Below, one piece after another: positions 20,610-31,167 of a DNA stretch of 64,000 bases. The DNA comes from Leguminivora glycinivorella (Eukaryota; Arthropoda; Insecta; Lepidoptera; Tortricidae), in assembly GCF_023078275.1 (NCBI RefSeq), contig NC_062981.1:21134846-21198845 (forward strand). The letters are read 5' to 3'. Position 1 is the first letter of the stretch; every line of letters starts with the position of its first letter. The notes under the pieces are model-generated. The model saw only the letters and a list, made by a program, of their open reading frames with translations, was not told the origin of the DNA and searched no databases. The position numbers and the translations under genes were made by a program.

Positions 20610-21340
20610 CTCTTGTGTCCTGTCACCTCACAAGGCGAAGCTATGACTTTTCAAGGGACGAACCTATGTCGTCTCACGGGACGTCGCTCTGTCTCGTCTT
20701 ACGTGAGCGTGGCATTTGTCCCTTATATTCTTTATGACGGTTCATAGGTTTACACTGCGTCCCATCGCTGTCAATTTTCTTCATCGTCTCCATGCCACCA
20801 CACAGGAACAACCCTGTCGTCTCGCGGGACAATGCAATGTCGTCTCATTGGACGACGCCTGTCGTGTCACGGCGCGACGCCATGTCGTCTAACGGGACGA
20901 CACCTGTCGTCTCACGGGACGACGCTTGTCGTCTCACGGGACTACGCCCGCCATGTCATCTCACTGGATGACGTCATGTCGTCTCACGGGACGACGCCTG
21001 TCGTCTCACGGGACGACGTCTTTCGTCTCACGGGACGACGTCTTTCGTCTCACGAGACGACGTCTGTTGTCTCACGGGACGACATCTGTCGTCTCACAGG
21101 ACGACGTCTGTCGTCTCACAGGACAACGTCTATCGTCTCACAGGACAACGTCTATCGTCTTACGGGACGACATCTTTCGTCTCACGGGACGACGTCTGTC
21201 GTCTCACAGGACGACGTTTGTCGTCTCACAGGACGACGTCTGTCGTCTCACGGGACGACGTCTGTCGTCTCACGGGACGACGTCTGTTGTCTCACGGGAC
21301 GACGCCATGTCAGTCTCACGAGAGTGAGGCATATGTATCC
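20610..21340. repeat. 22-bp palindromic minisatellite
   Basis: The core (about 20,815-21,312) is a run of roughly two dozen units of TCGTCTCACGGGACGACGTC plus two bases. Each unit is an imperfect palindrome (CGTCGTC...GACGACG). More degenerate units reach back to about 20,610. Because 22 is not a multiple of three, open frames repeat every 66 bases; the 196- and 133-codon frames are therefore repeat artefacts. CpG density is high. Confidence 0.9.
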
Positions 21341-22244
21341 GCGTACTTATGACGGTGCCTATAGGAGGTCACTGCGTCTCGCCGCTGGGCCAAAGGCACC
21401 GAGCGGAATATCACGAAGTTAGAGTAATCATAATCTTTTCGATGTTTTAAATTTCTCGAACTTTTTAAGACTTGCTTTTGTAAACGTGTTGCTCGGCCGA
21501 GTTACAAAAGCGTACTGAGGAAAAAGCAGCCGAGCGCTGGTAACCGGGCGACACTAGTACTTGACTGGCGCGCCAGATGGCGCTACTAGTCGAGGAATTC
21601 ACTCGATTAGGGCCGAGTTATGAAGGTGTTAATCTCATTAGTGGTTCAAGCGAAGGCATGGACACCTAAATTTGTGATTTATCAGCGGGTTTTTTGCAAA
21701 GTGTACTTTTTTCTCGAGTGTTCTGTGACTAGCCTGCGTCGTGAATATGTTAGTATAATGTGGCTTTTCAATGTAAATATTATTTAATCCGCCTGTTGCC
21801 GGTGCTATATGTCGTGACCGTGGACTTTCCTTTGTTTGTGGCGTTTTTCATTATAAATGTGCTTGCTGTTTTATTTATACTTTGCAGTAATATCTAAATA
21901 TTGTTCTATTTTGAGGAATTTTCGACTGGTCGGCAATTTTATCGATAAACAATCTAACTATCTCTTTTAGTTTCAGTTTTTGGAAATTTTATTATTGGTT
22001 TTACACATTGTCAATCTGGGCTCGTTTTGTTTGAATTTTTGCTCCAGTTTTTGTTCTCCCGTTACCTCAACATAGTGTGCTGGAAAAATGAGAAGGATCG
22101 TTTGTAGCATATGGCGGACAGACGAATTTTCACTTTGTACTGGATCAGACAGAACTGATTGGATGCAACGGTGTGTTTCTGTTCTTAAATGCATTGTCTG
22201 TGGTATGGAGTTAGCCCTATAGGTATGTTGCTTAAATACCTTTT
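21341..22244. other. No gene recognised
   Basis: Includes a GC-rich segment at about 21,490-21,620 with a CGCCAGATGGCGC palindrome (near 21,570), then AT-rich sequence. A 73-codon minus-strand frame (21,973-22,194) has no recognisable domain. Confidence 0.4.
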
Positions 22245-22332
22245 ATATATAGTATCAAAGAGGATCGAGTATTATAGAGAGTTACTGTGGAAGTAAAATG
22301 TGTAATCACAGTGCATAGACTGCCATTTCTTG
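22245..22332 (-). repeat. Dispersed repeat E, copy a, first part
   Basis: Matches one end of the copies at 40,780-41,075 (reverse) and 44,362-44,600, with GAGAGTTACTG, AAAATGTGTAATCACAGTGC and AGACTGCCAT. It is interrupted here by a LINE and resumes at 23,047. Confidence 0.7.
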
Positions 22333-23046
22333 TTTAGTTTAGTTTATTTATTACATAATGATAAATTACAGTATAAATTAATCTACGTTAACCTATATGA
22401 ATTTACATTATGATCGTCAATAATGATAATTATAATTAGGCATGCAAACATATAAGAGGTACAATAATATTTATGTCAATGATAAGCATAAGCAATAGAA
22501 AACATGAAAGAACAATTTGAATTTCAAATGGTATTTCAAAAACTAGTCATTAAGTAAATATGTAAACAATAAAATACAGGTCAAATTAAAATCTAATAGG
22601 TAGGTATCTCATAGTGATCGTCATAGTAAAATTAAAACTATGTCAAAACAATTTAAAGCAGGTTATTTCAATTTTAATTCCATATATTCATCTACTGAAT
22701 ATAATGGTTTATTCAATAAAAAGTTCCTCAATTGCCGTTCAAATGCTTCGTCAGATACCTCAGTTCTTAATTCGGCGGGTAGGTGTTCGTAATAAGTAGG
22801 GCCTTTTACTCGTGGGTTCTTGCATGAAAGTGCCATGCGACGCGGCACTGTTCGCAGTCTTCCCGTCGATCTGATCTGCTTGCCTATGACTTCGACGCGT
22901 TTGAACATAGACAAGTCTCTCCGTACGACCATCAAAACTTGAAAAATGTATAACGAAAAATGCGTCATTATACATACTTTTGAAAAAGTTCTTTACATTG
23001 ACATGTTTGTTTAATTCCAGCCAGTAAACGGATCGCACGTTTGCTT
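22333..23046 (-). mobile_element. 5'-truncated LINE, minus strand, inserted in repeat E
   Basis: The 3' end is at the left: on the minus strand an AATAAATAAACTAAAC-type tail follows the 3' UTR. The flanking TTTCTTG (about 22,327-22,333) and TTTGCTTG (about 23,039-23,046) are similar and may be the target duplication. Comparison with uninterrupted repeat E confirms foreign sequence between the two halves. Confidence 0.65.
22663..23038 (-). pseudogene. LINE ORF2 C-terminal fragment with frameshift
   Basis: Read on the minus strand, RAIRLLAGIKQT...CKELFQKY breaks off near 22,970 and continues in another frame as MTHFSLYIFQVLM, RRDLSMFKR, KGPTYYEHLPAE and RNFLLNKPLYSVDEYM. Together these are the C-terminal region of a Jockey/CR1-group LINE polyprotein. 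The frame change marks it as a pseudogene. Endonuclease and reverse-transcriptase domains are missing through 5' truncation. It is unrelated in sequence to the intact LINE at 60-64 kb beyond family-level similarity. Confidence 0.7.
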
Positions 23047-23109
23047 GACAGGCTTAAAACTTTTGAACCTCAGTTTTGACAATTTGGCCCATATTCTTAG
23101 CTTGATATG
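23047..23109 (-). repeat. Dispersed repeat E, copy a, second part
   Basis: Continues repeat E (CAGGCTTAAAACTTTTGAACC, TTTGACAATTTGGCCC, TTCTTAGCTTGATATG) up to the BEL insertion. The last five bases, ATATG (23,105-23,109), are the left target duplication. Confidence 0.75.
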
Positions 23110-23525
23110 TGTTCGCGCCCTTTTCATTCATTATCATTCATATCGTCCATCCCGCTCGCTCTTCCTTATGATAGGTTCAACCTCATTTTTAATTGTCATG
23201 TCACCCGCCTCTTTGCCAAACTTCTTAAAAAATATAAAAGACGTCAAGTGTCAATCCGCAAAAAGAAAGTCGTTGTCAATGGTGAATAAAAATATCCGCA
23301 ACGAATTAAGTTATTAATTAATTATATTATAATAGAACGATTCGCGAGTGTGCAGTGCAAGGAAAGAGAGAACCAAGCTTTGCAAGGGTGGCCACCCGAT
23401 AAACTCTCGAGACGACAACATCGGTGAGTTTGGCTCCCCATCAATCTCCATAATTTTATTTTCCGTTTTGTTTTATTTTATTACAATAGTTCGTTAGGAA
23501 CTTCGTATCCGCAGGTCCTTCAACA
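23110..23525 (+). repeat. BEL 5' LTR
   Basis: 416 bp, TGTTCGCGCC...TTCAACA. By eye I find no difference from the 3' LTR at 35,656-36,071. A TATAAAAG box lies at 23,233-23,240 and a splice-donor-like GGTGAGT at about 23,422-23,428. The start of transcription is probably 25-30 bases after the TATA box. Confidence 0.95.
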
Positions 23526-23830
23526 TTTCTTGGTCTTCGAACCGGATTCTCTTCCCTGTTCCCCTATTTTCTCCTCATACATTCATTGCGAATCGTTCTC
23601 CTCCCGCACCGCCCGTATAAATATTACCTAAATTATTCTTACTTACTCGCTCCCGCAGTTTAGGTATTTATTTATACGTGTATAACTTTATTCGTCGCTC
23701 CGCCCTTATAAATTATTTACCTAAATATATATTATTAACCGCACCCGCAATTTAGGTATACGTTTATAAGAGTTTATCCTTCATAGGAACATAAATTGAT
23801 TTACCGCATATTTAACCCTTCTCATGCAAT
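23526..23830 (+). promoter_or_regulatory. BEL leader with possible primer-binding site
   Basis: Five bases after the LTR comes TGGTCTTCGAACC, which starts with the TGG expected for pairing to a tRNA 3' CCA end; I could not assign the tRNA. The rest of the leader has imperfect internal repeats around CCGCA-TTTAGGTAT. Confidence 0.4.
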
Positions 23831-26800
23831 ATGGCAAAAGAAACAAAAGCTGAAAGCGTTGACAGCTGGTGTTATGAAGACGAGTTGTCAATGCTTGAAG
23901 CAAAACGCAACGTCTTCTTTGAACTCGTCCAGGGTATTTATAAAAAGTCGCTAGTTGCCGATACAGATGCAGTGAGTCGCGAAAGTTTTCTTGACGCTGC
24001 TGACACTATTGACGAACTTCGGACGGAGTTCAAAGAAGTGGTAAATGAGTACAACCGCACGCTACTGAGGACTAAGACGGCTGCTGTCCCTAACTATCAG
24101 CCGCTCATAGCCTTTGAAGATTTGTACTGCCGCATCAGGAGAGTGGTCAAGCGACTGCAACCAGCCGCACCGCCAGCCTCTTCGCCGCCTTTATCGGTGG
24201 AGAGAGCTAGACCTTCTTTGCCAACGATGGAACTGGTAGCGTTTGATGGAGACATACGTAACTGGCCGCTGTTCTACGCTAGTTTTAAATCGAGAGTGCA
24301 CGACAATCTGTCACTTACCGACGAGGAGAAGCTGTTTTATTTAATTGGGAAATTGTCACCAAAAGCTCAAGCCGTCTTTGCAGGCATAACTCCGAGCGCT
24401 GACAATTATCAGCTTATTCTAGATAGTCTACTTGACAGATTTCAAGATAAGCGCACTCTTGCCTCGACTTACATGGATCAAATGCTCAATTTGAAGATTA
24501 ATGGTCCCGCTTCCTCGTCTAACTTCCAGACATTCATTGATAAGTTTGTGACAGCTGCGAATGCGCTTAAATCGCTTAAGCTGGATGATTTAAGCGATTT
24601 TATGCTTATGCATATAGCTTTAAAGAAGTTAGACCAGGAAACTCTCCGAGCATTTGAGATGCTGCATCGAAATACGAAGTTGCCTACATTTCGCGATCTG
24701 TCAGATTTCATGAAAAGTCAGTTTAGGATTTATCAAAACTCGCAACCATGTACCGCCGTCTCCGCCGCCGTAAATCCATCGCGCGAAAAAGGTGTTAAGT
24801 CGATTCAACCGCGTAGTGCCGCACCTAAACTACAAAGCTACGTTGCTTGCGCGAGCACTACTAAATGTATTTGTGACAATATTGTCCATGAACATTTATT
24901 CAAATGTCCTTCTTTCAACGACTTAACGTCTTCTGATCGCTTCAAACGCGCTAAAGAGCTTAAAGCATGTATTAACTGCTTAAGCATTAAACACCGCACC
25001 CGCGAGTGCAATTCCGAGGTGAAGTGTCGAGTTTGTCATCAAAAGCATCATACTCTGTTGCATTTTGACAAGAACAAGGATGAAAAAGCTACGACCTCTG
25101 ATGAGTCAAATGCATCTACGAGCAACGCAGCTACTAAAACATCCTCGCCGCCGGAAGGCACGTCCTGTAACACGTCTATCGTGACGCAAGCACTTGCTGC
25201 CTCTAACAATAAAATGTCAAATCAAGACTCAGCATCTTCGTGTGACACAGTTTTGCTGTCCACTGCAAAGGTCATCGTTCGCGACAGTAAGGGTGAAACG
25301 CAGGTTATCAAATGTCTGCTTGACACCGCGTCACAAAGTAACTTCATTACTGAAGAATGTTGTAGGCGCTTAGGTTTAACTTTTGATAGGAAGCCAAGCT
25401 CTGTATTTGGCATTGGAAAAACCAAGAAAATTGTTAAGGGGAACGCAAACGTAAAAGTATTTTCGCGATTCGACGATAACGTCAACTTCGACGTTTCGAG
25501 TTTGGTGGTCGATCGCATCACCGACGACCTGCCGTCAGTGCCCGTGGACATGTCAGCACTGACACATGTTCATGGTCTCCCTCTAGCTGACGACACGTTG
25601 GATACGCCCGTCGCCATTGATGTACTGGTGGGTGCAACTATATTTCCACATTTACTGCTGCCGCACATCGTCAAAAGCGAAGTGGACTATATGCCACCAG
25701 CTATACAGACGGTACTGGGGTATATTTTAATGGGTTCGGTGCCTGCTTTACAGCCACCGCGTAAATATACTTCAGCTTGTTGTACTTCCGTGGATTCCAT
25801 GGACCACCTCCTCAAAAAGTTCTGGGAACTTGAGGAAGTATCCGCTCCGCCCGCTCAAAGCCAGGATGACTTTGAATGCGAGGAATATTTCCGCGCCACC
25901 ACTACGCGCGACGCTAGTGGTAGATATACTGTGGCATTGCCTTTCCGAGATGACGTGTTCAAGCTCGGAGAGTCGCATTCGGCTGCTAAGAGGCGCTTTC
26001 TTTGTCTTGAAAGAAAGCTAGAGTCATCGAGTGTGTTACGTGCCGCCTATGACGATATAATTCGTGAATACGTCAGTAAGGGTTATATATCGGACGTGAC
26101 TAACTCTCTCAACGCGAACACCTCTTCAGCCCTCGCATACATAATTCCTCATCATGCTGTCGTGCGTGAGGATAAGACCACTACCAAAGTTCGTATGGTC
26201 CTGGACTCGAGTAGCAAGACAACTACAGGCCTGTCGCTGAATGATGTCTTGCACTCAGGGCCCAATCTTCAAGGGGATTTATTTTCAATCCTCTTGAACT
26301 TTCGCTTATTCAAAATAGCGCTTTCAGCCGATTGTCGCCAAATGTTTTTACAGATTGGTGTTTGCGAATCGGACCGCCAGTTTCAACGAATCTTATATAG
26401 ATTCCGCCCGGCAGATCCCATTTCGACATACGAATTTAACCGTGTGTGTTTTGGTATGAAGTCGAGCCCATATCACGCGCTCCGCGTCGTTCGCCAGCTG
26501 ATTGCAGACGACGGACATAAGTTTCCAATGGCAGCAGCGATCGCATCGTCCTGCACATACATGGATGACGTATGCTTCAGCATTATGTCAGATGATTCGC
26601 AACAGCGGGATGAATCTGTTGCTATCGCTGCGGCTAAGGAGCTTATTGACCTATTCAAATGCGGTCAATTTGATCTTGTCAAATGGACCTGCAACTCAGA
26701 GACCGTGCTACGTGAGATACCTGCTTCTCATATGGCTTCCGTAGACTTGGAAATAGACCCAGGAGTCTCGCAAAAGGTCCTTGGCTTGTGTTGGAATAAA

Positions 26801-27934
26801 TCTGGCGATTATTTCCATTTCAAGGTGACAGAGCCAGATCCAACGTGCACTAAAAGGACAATCTTGTCTGCAGTGGCTCGCCTATGGGATAACGTCGGCT
26901 TAGTAGCTCCAGTTGTCCTTTACGCAAAACTCCTCATACAGGAGCTTTGGTTGATCAAATGCGACTGGGATGAGACTCCCCCGACCCATATTGTAAATTT
27001 ATGGGAACGATTTTGTTCTGAGTTGCCAAAATTGAATGAAATTCATATACCGCGTCATCTCGGGGTAGTACAAGGTTGTACTATAAACCTCTTAGGCTTC
27101 GGTGATGCTTCCGAGCGGGCATATGGAGGTGTAGTTTATCTTCAGGTCATAAACGGGAATGAAGTGACAGTTCGATTGGTGTGTTCCAAGTCGAAGGTCT
27201 CTCCCTTGAAGACAGTCTCTGTAGCGAGATTAGAGCTGTGTGCTGCTGTCCTCCTGGCAAAGCTCATGCGGAAGGTGCAAGATAATTTCGAGCCCCGTTA
27301 CAACATTAACGAGATCTACGCCTTTACTGACTCGAAAGTTGCGCTCTGCTGGATTCAGTCATCACCACACCGCTGGCAAACATTCGTTGCCAATCGCGTT
27401 GTTAAGATAATTGAAGCTGTACCGGCCAGCTGCTTCCATCATGTGGTGGGCTTAGAAAATCCCGCGGATTGCTTGTCGCGTGGCCTGACGCCTGCTAAGC
27501 TTGTGGATCATCCTTTGTGGTTTACAGGACCGGCTTGGGCATCGAAGCATCCATCAGAATGGCCTTTAAGGGAGCTCGATCGAGAGTCCATCGGAGAAGT
27601 GCCGGAGCTTAAGCCTCTTGCACACGCTACTACTACGGATGTGTCAGAGTCACCACTATATTCCCTCGCGCAGCGGATATCGTCGTGGTCTCGATTACTG
27701 CGCATCGTCGTATACGTGTACCGCATCCTTAATCCGAAACCGCTCCCCACGGCCCTTACCCGATCCGACTTAGAGTTTGCTGAAGGCAAAATTCTCTCAT
27801 CGTTGCAAAACGAACATTTTTGTGACGATATTGAGAAAATTAAGAGCAAGAAATATTGCTCACCTGCTTTACAAAAGCTCAAACCGTTCTTAGACAAAGA
27901 CGGTCTAATTCGTGTTGGAGGCAGGTTGACAAAT
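23831..27934 (+). CDS. gag-pol: BEL/Pao Gag-Pol polyprotein, first 1,368 codons
   Basis: This encodes the structural and enzymatic polyprotein of the retrotransposon. From the ATG the order is: Gag with a DUF1759-like region (about residues 135-290, VAFDGDIRNWPLFYASFKSR), Cys-rich nucleocapsid knuckles (about 380-420, CINCLSIKHRTREC...CRVCHQKHHTLLH), aspartic protease with CLLDTASQSNFI near residue 496, reverse transcriptase (about 720-1000) with LSADCRQMFLQI and the catalytic YMDD in CTYMDDVCF, and an RNase H region with FGDASERAYGG and AFTDSKVALCW. All catalytic aspartates are visible. The frame is cut at 27,934 by the 6.4-kb insertion; read through, it ends at an unrelated stop at 28,063. 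The integrase continues at 34,347 in the same phase, giving 1,760 residues in the uninterrupted element, a normal BEL length. Confidence 0.93.
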
Positions 27935-28350
27935 CAGGGACCGGCCCGCTATCCCTTATACGGGGTTTTGTATGGGTATTTCGTTAGGCTTAACTTACCC
28001 TACCCTTTTGACGCGATACCCTTTCATTTTGCTTTTAAAGCCCTAACGAAAGCGCTTACCTAAAATAGCCCAATACCCTTTCAAAACCCTTATCATCGGC
28101 TCAGCCTAACGCCATAAGGGTAAGCCTTATATTGGGTTTTATTTGCTTTCCCTTATAGCATATCGTGCGAGTTTAAATCCTGTACCTCGCTCATAAAGCA
28201 CACATTACTCCGAACGAAATAACATACGATCGTTACCTACGGCGGCACTGTGTGTGATATTTGCGCGTTTCTGTTTGATGGAAACGGCTGTAGATAAAAT
28301 AAGGTTCAATTTTCAATACCAAATACTTATAGTTATGATAGGCTCCTGCT
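27935..28350. repeat. Left subterminal region of the 6.4-kb element
   Basis: Rich in short motifs CCCTTAT, TACCCTT and AAGCC in both orientations, mirrored at the right end around 34,080-34,330. These look like transposase-binding repeats of a TIR element. Non-coding apart from the read-through tail of the BEL frame, which stops at 28,063. Confidence 0.6.
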
Positions 28351-28385
28351 TTGCTCAGGTGTAACACAGGCAAACGCTGCTTTTT

Positions 28386-28926
28386 AGGGTTCCGTAGTCA
28401 ACTAGGAACCCTTATAGTTTCGCCATGTCTGTCTGTCTGTCCGTCCGTCCGTCCGTCCGCGGATAATTTCAGTAACCGTTAGCACTAGAAAGCTGAAATT
28501 TGGTCCCAATATGTATATCAATCACGCCAACAGAGTGCAAAAATAAAACATGGAAAAAATGTTTTATTAGGGTACCCCCCCCCCCCCTACATATAAAGTG
28601 GGGGCTGATAATATTTTTCATTCCAACCCCAACGTGTGATATATTGTTGGATAGGTATTTAAGAATGAATAAAGGGTTTTTAAGATTGCTTTTTGATAAT
28701 ATTAATATTTTCGGAAATAATCGCTCCTAAAGCAAAAAAAAAGTGCGTCCCCCCCTCTAACTTTTGAACCACAAGTTTAAAAAATATGAAAAAATCACAA
28801 AAGTAGAACTTTGTAAAGACTTTCTAGGAAAATTGTTTTGAACTTGATAGGTTCAGTAGTTTTTGAGAAAAATATGGAAAACTTCGGAACCCTACACTGA
28901 GCGTGGCCCGACACGCTCTTGGCCGG
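28386..28926 (-). mobile_element. (GTCY)n-bearing MITE, copy b
   Basis: Reverse-oriented copy of the family described at 4909-5487, flanked by T runs (28,381-28,385 and 28,927-28,934). Partial 120-bp satellite sequence lies on both sides (GTGTAACACAGGCAAACGCTG at about 28,360-28,380, and ATCGGACTTGTCTTGATGAG from 28,935), so it inserted into the first monomer of array 1. Confidence 0.85.
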
Positions 28927-28934
28927 TTTTTTTT

Positions 28935-30470
28935 ATCGGACTTGTCTTGATGAGTACCGGAAGTCTAGCTGATGCTGAACCCTGGCTGCACCTAGGGGAA
29001 CTCGGGTTTAGTGTAATACAGGCAAACGCTGTTTTCGTCATCGGACTTGTCTTGATGAGTACTCGAGTGAGCAGTATCCGAAGTCCAGCTGATGCTGAAC
29101 CTTGGCTGCACCTAGGGGAACTCGGGTTTAGTGAAACACAGGCAAACGCTGTTTTCGTCATCGGACTTGTCTTGATGAGTAATCGAGTGAGCAGTACCCG
29201 AAGTCCAGCTGATGCTGAACCCTGGCTGCATCTAGGGGAACTCAGGTTTAGTGTAACACAGGCAAACGCTGTTTTCGTCATCGGACTTGTCTTGATGAGT
29301 ACTCGAGTGAGCAGTACCCGAAGTTCAGCTGATGCTGAACCCTGGCTGCATCTAGGGGAACTCGGGTTTAGTGTATCACAGGCAAACGCTGTTTTCGTCA
29401 TCGGACTTGTCTTGATGACTACTCGAGTGAGCAATAACCAAAGTCCAGCTGATGCTGAACCCTGGCTGCACCTAGGGGAACTCGGGTATAGTGTAACACA
29501 GGCAAACGCTGTTTTCATCATCAGACTTGTCTTGATGAGTACTCGAGTGAGCAGTACCCGAAATCCAGCTGATGCTGAACCCTGGCTGCACCTAGGGGAA
29601 CTCGGGTTTAGTGTAACCCAGGCAAACGCTGTTTTCGTCATCGGACTTGTCTTGATGAGTACTCGAGCAAGCAGTACCCAAAGTCCAGCTGTTGCTGAAC
29701 TCTGGCTGCACCTAGGGGAACTCGGGTTTAGTGTAACACAGGCAAACGCTGTTTTCGTCATCGGACTTGTCTTGATGAGTACTCGAGTGAGCAGTACCCG
29801 AATTCCAGCTGATGCTGAACCCTGGCTGCACCTAGGGGAACTCGGGTTTAGTGTAACCCAGGCAAACGCTGTTTTCGTCATCGGACTTCTCTTGATGAGT
29901 ACTCGAGTGAGCAGTACCCAAAGTCCAGCTGATGCTGAACCCTGGCTGCACCTAGGGGAACTCTGGTTTAGTGTAACACAGGCAAACGCTGTTTTCGTCA
30001 TCGGACTTGTCTTGATGAGTACTCGAGTGAGCAGTACCCAAAGTCCAGCTGATGCTGAACCCTGGCTGCACCTAGGGGAACTCGGGTTTAGTGTAACCCA
30101 GGCAAACGCTGTTTTCGTCATCGGACTTTTTTTGATGAGTACTCGAGTGAGCAGTACCCAAAGTCCAGCTGATGCTGAACCCTGGCTGCACCTAGGGGAA
30201 CTCGGGTTTAGTGTAACACAGGCAAACGCTGTTTTCGTCATCGGACTTGTCTAGATGAGTACTCGATTGAGCAGTACCCGAAGTCCAGCTGATGCTGAAC
30301 CCTGGCTGCATCTAGGGGAACTGGGGTTTAGTGTAACCCAGGCAAACGCTGTTTCCGTCATCGGACTTGTCTTGACGAGGACTTGGGTGCGCAGTAGCCA
30401 AGACAGCGCTGTAGCTGAGCCCTGGCGGTACCTAGGGCAACTCTGGTTTCAGTGTATTATAATATAGAAA
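28935..30470 (+). repeat. 120-bp satellite array 1 (about 13 monomers)
   Basis: Tandem 120-bp monomers, recognisable by ATCGGACTTGTCTTGATGAG and CTAGGGGAACTCGGGTTTAG; full units start every 120 bases from about 29,041 to 30,361. The first is shortened and the last is degenerate. Because 120 is a multiple of three and the unit lacks stops in two frames, 463- and 449-codon open frames appear on opposite strands. Neither has gene-like features. Confidence 0.95.
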
Positions 30471-30739
30471 TATTTCTTGCAATGTCAAGTTAGGCATAAA
30501 AACATAATATTAACTAAACAAAAATCCTACCAGAAGTGAATATTAACATCAAGTAGAACAAATTTATTAATTTGCCATACATGAAACCTCAGAGGAAAAA
30601 ATTCAATAGAGAGGACAAGCCGCGCGCGGCCTGGTCGCAGATGTAGGCCCATTGGGCCTACACCGCCGCCAGTTCGCCGTCCGCTGTCATCGAGTGTACA
30701 CGCGCGCTGTTCACCGACGAAAAACGAGTTTTATCAAAA
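30471..30739 (+). promoter_or_regulatory. Core region between arrays: promoter-like GC-rich segment
   Basis: AT-rich to about 30,605, then GC-rich with CCGCGCGCGGCC and ACACGCGCGCTG, directly upstream of the THAP exon. I infer a CpG-rich promoter with the exon ATG about 130 bases downstream. Confidence 0.45.
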
Positions 30740-30819
30740 ATGCCGAAGTGTGCAATAATAACTTGCAAACATCGCAGTGACCTGAATAATTTCCAAGCCG
30801 ATAGGATAACATTTCATAG
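30740..30819 (+). CDS. THAP zinc-finger domain, first coding exon (partial gene)
   Basis: The exon encodes MPKCAIITCKHRS, then a DLNNF-type stretch ending RITFH, with two extra bases before a GTAAAT splice donor. THAP domains (about 80-90 residues, zinc ligands C-X2-4-C...C-X2-H) start exactly like this: Met-Pro-x-Cys, a second Cys after four residues, and a TFHR-like motif near residue 25. They bind DNA in P-element transposases and in many animal regulators. The downstream half of the finger and the rest of the protein are not found before array 2, so either the remaining exons were lost or this is a remnant. A sister exon at 9672-9752 stops at the same position. The location between two inverted arrays inside a TIR element suggests origin from a transposase gene, but capture of a host exon is also possible. 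Confidence 0.6.
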
Positions 30820-31167
30820 GTAAATACTATTTATTTCCTTTTATTTCACATAAAACACGAATTCAACGTAATACTCCGAGTTGTACCATGTAACCTTACA
30901 TTTTCTTGTGCTTTAAAACGTTCATTATACATTGCGGCTACACAAGGAACATATTGTAAACAGTGTAGTGTTTTGCGCCGCAATGAACGGTGTACAAAAC
31001 GATTCACTCAGTGAGACATTTTTCTCGGAAACGAGGCGAGGCGTTCCCGCTATTTATCGTTGTGTGCGTGCGCGATCGCGCTCGCTTATCGTTCGCGTGT
31101 ACACATACATTGAAATGATGCGCGTGTATTGCGCAATAGGAGCGTCCAGCTACAAGTGTGTGTGACT
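30820..31167. other. Core region downstream of the THAP exon
   Basis: Intron-like AT-rich sequence, then GC-rich sequence at about 30,975-31,110 with GCGCGATCGCGCTCGC and GTGTACAC motifs. A 77-codon frame (30,932-31,165) shows no domain. No splice acceptor followed by THAP-like coding sequence was found. Confidence 0.45.

Noticed and set aside
20832..21422. 196-codon Arg/Ser/Thr-rich repeat protein
   Set aside because: A 22-bp minisatellite read in three successive frames gives a 22-residue period; two overlapping frames show the same text.
28863..30254. 463-codon repeat protein on the plus strand
   Set aside because: It is the translation of a 120-bp satellite; the opposite strand is equally open, and related frames recur in the inverted array 2.
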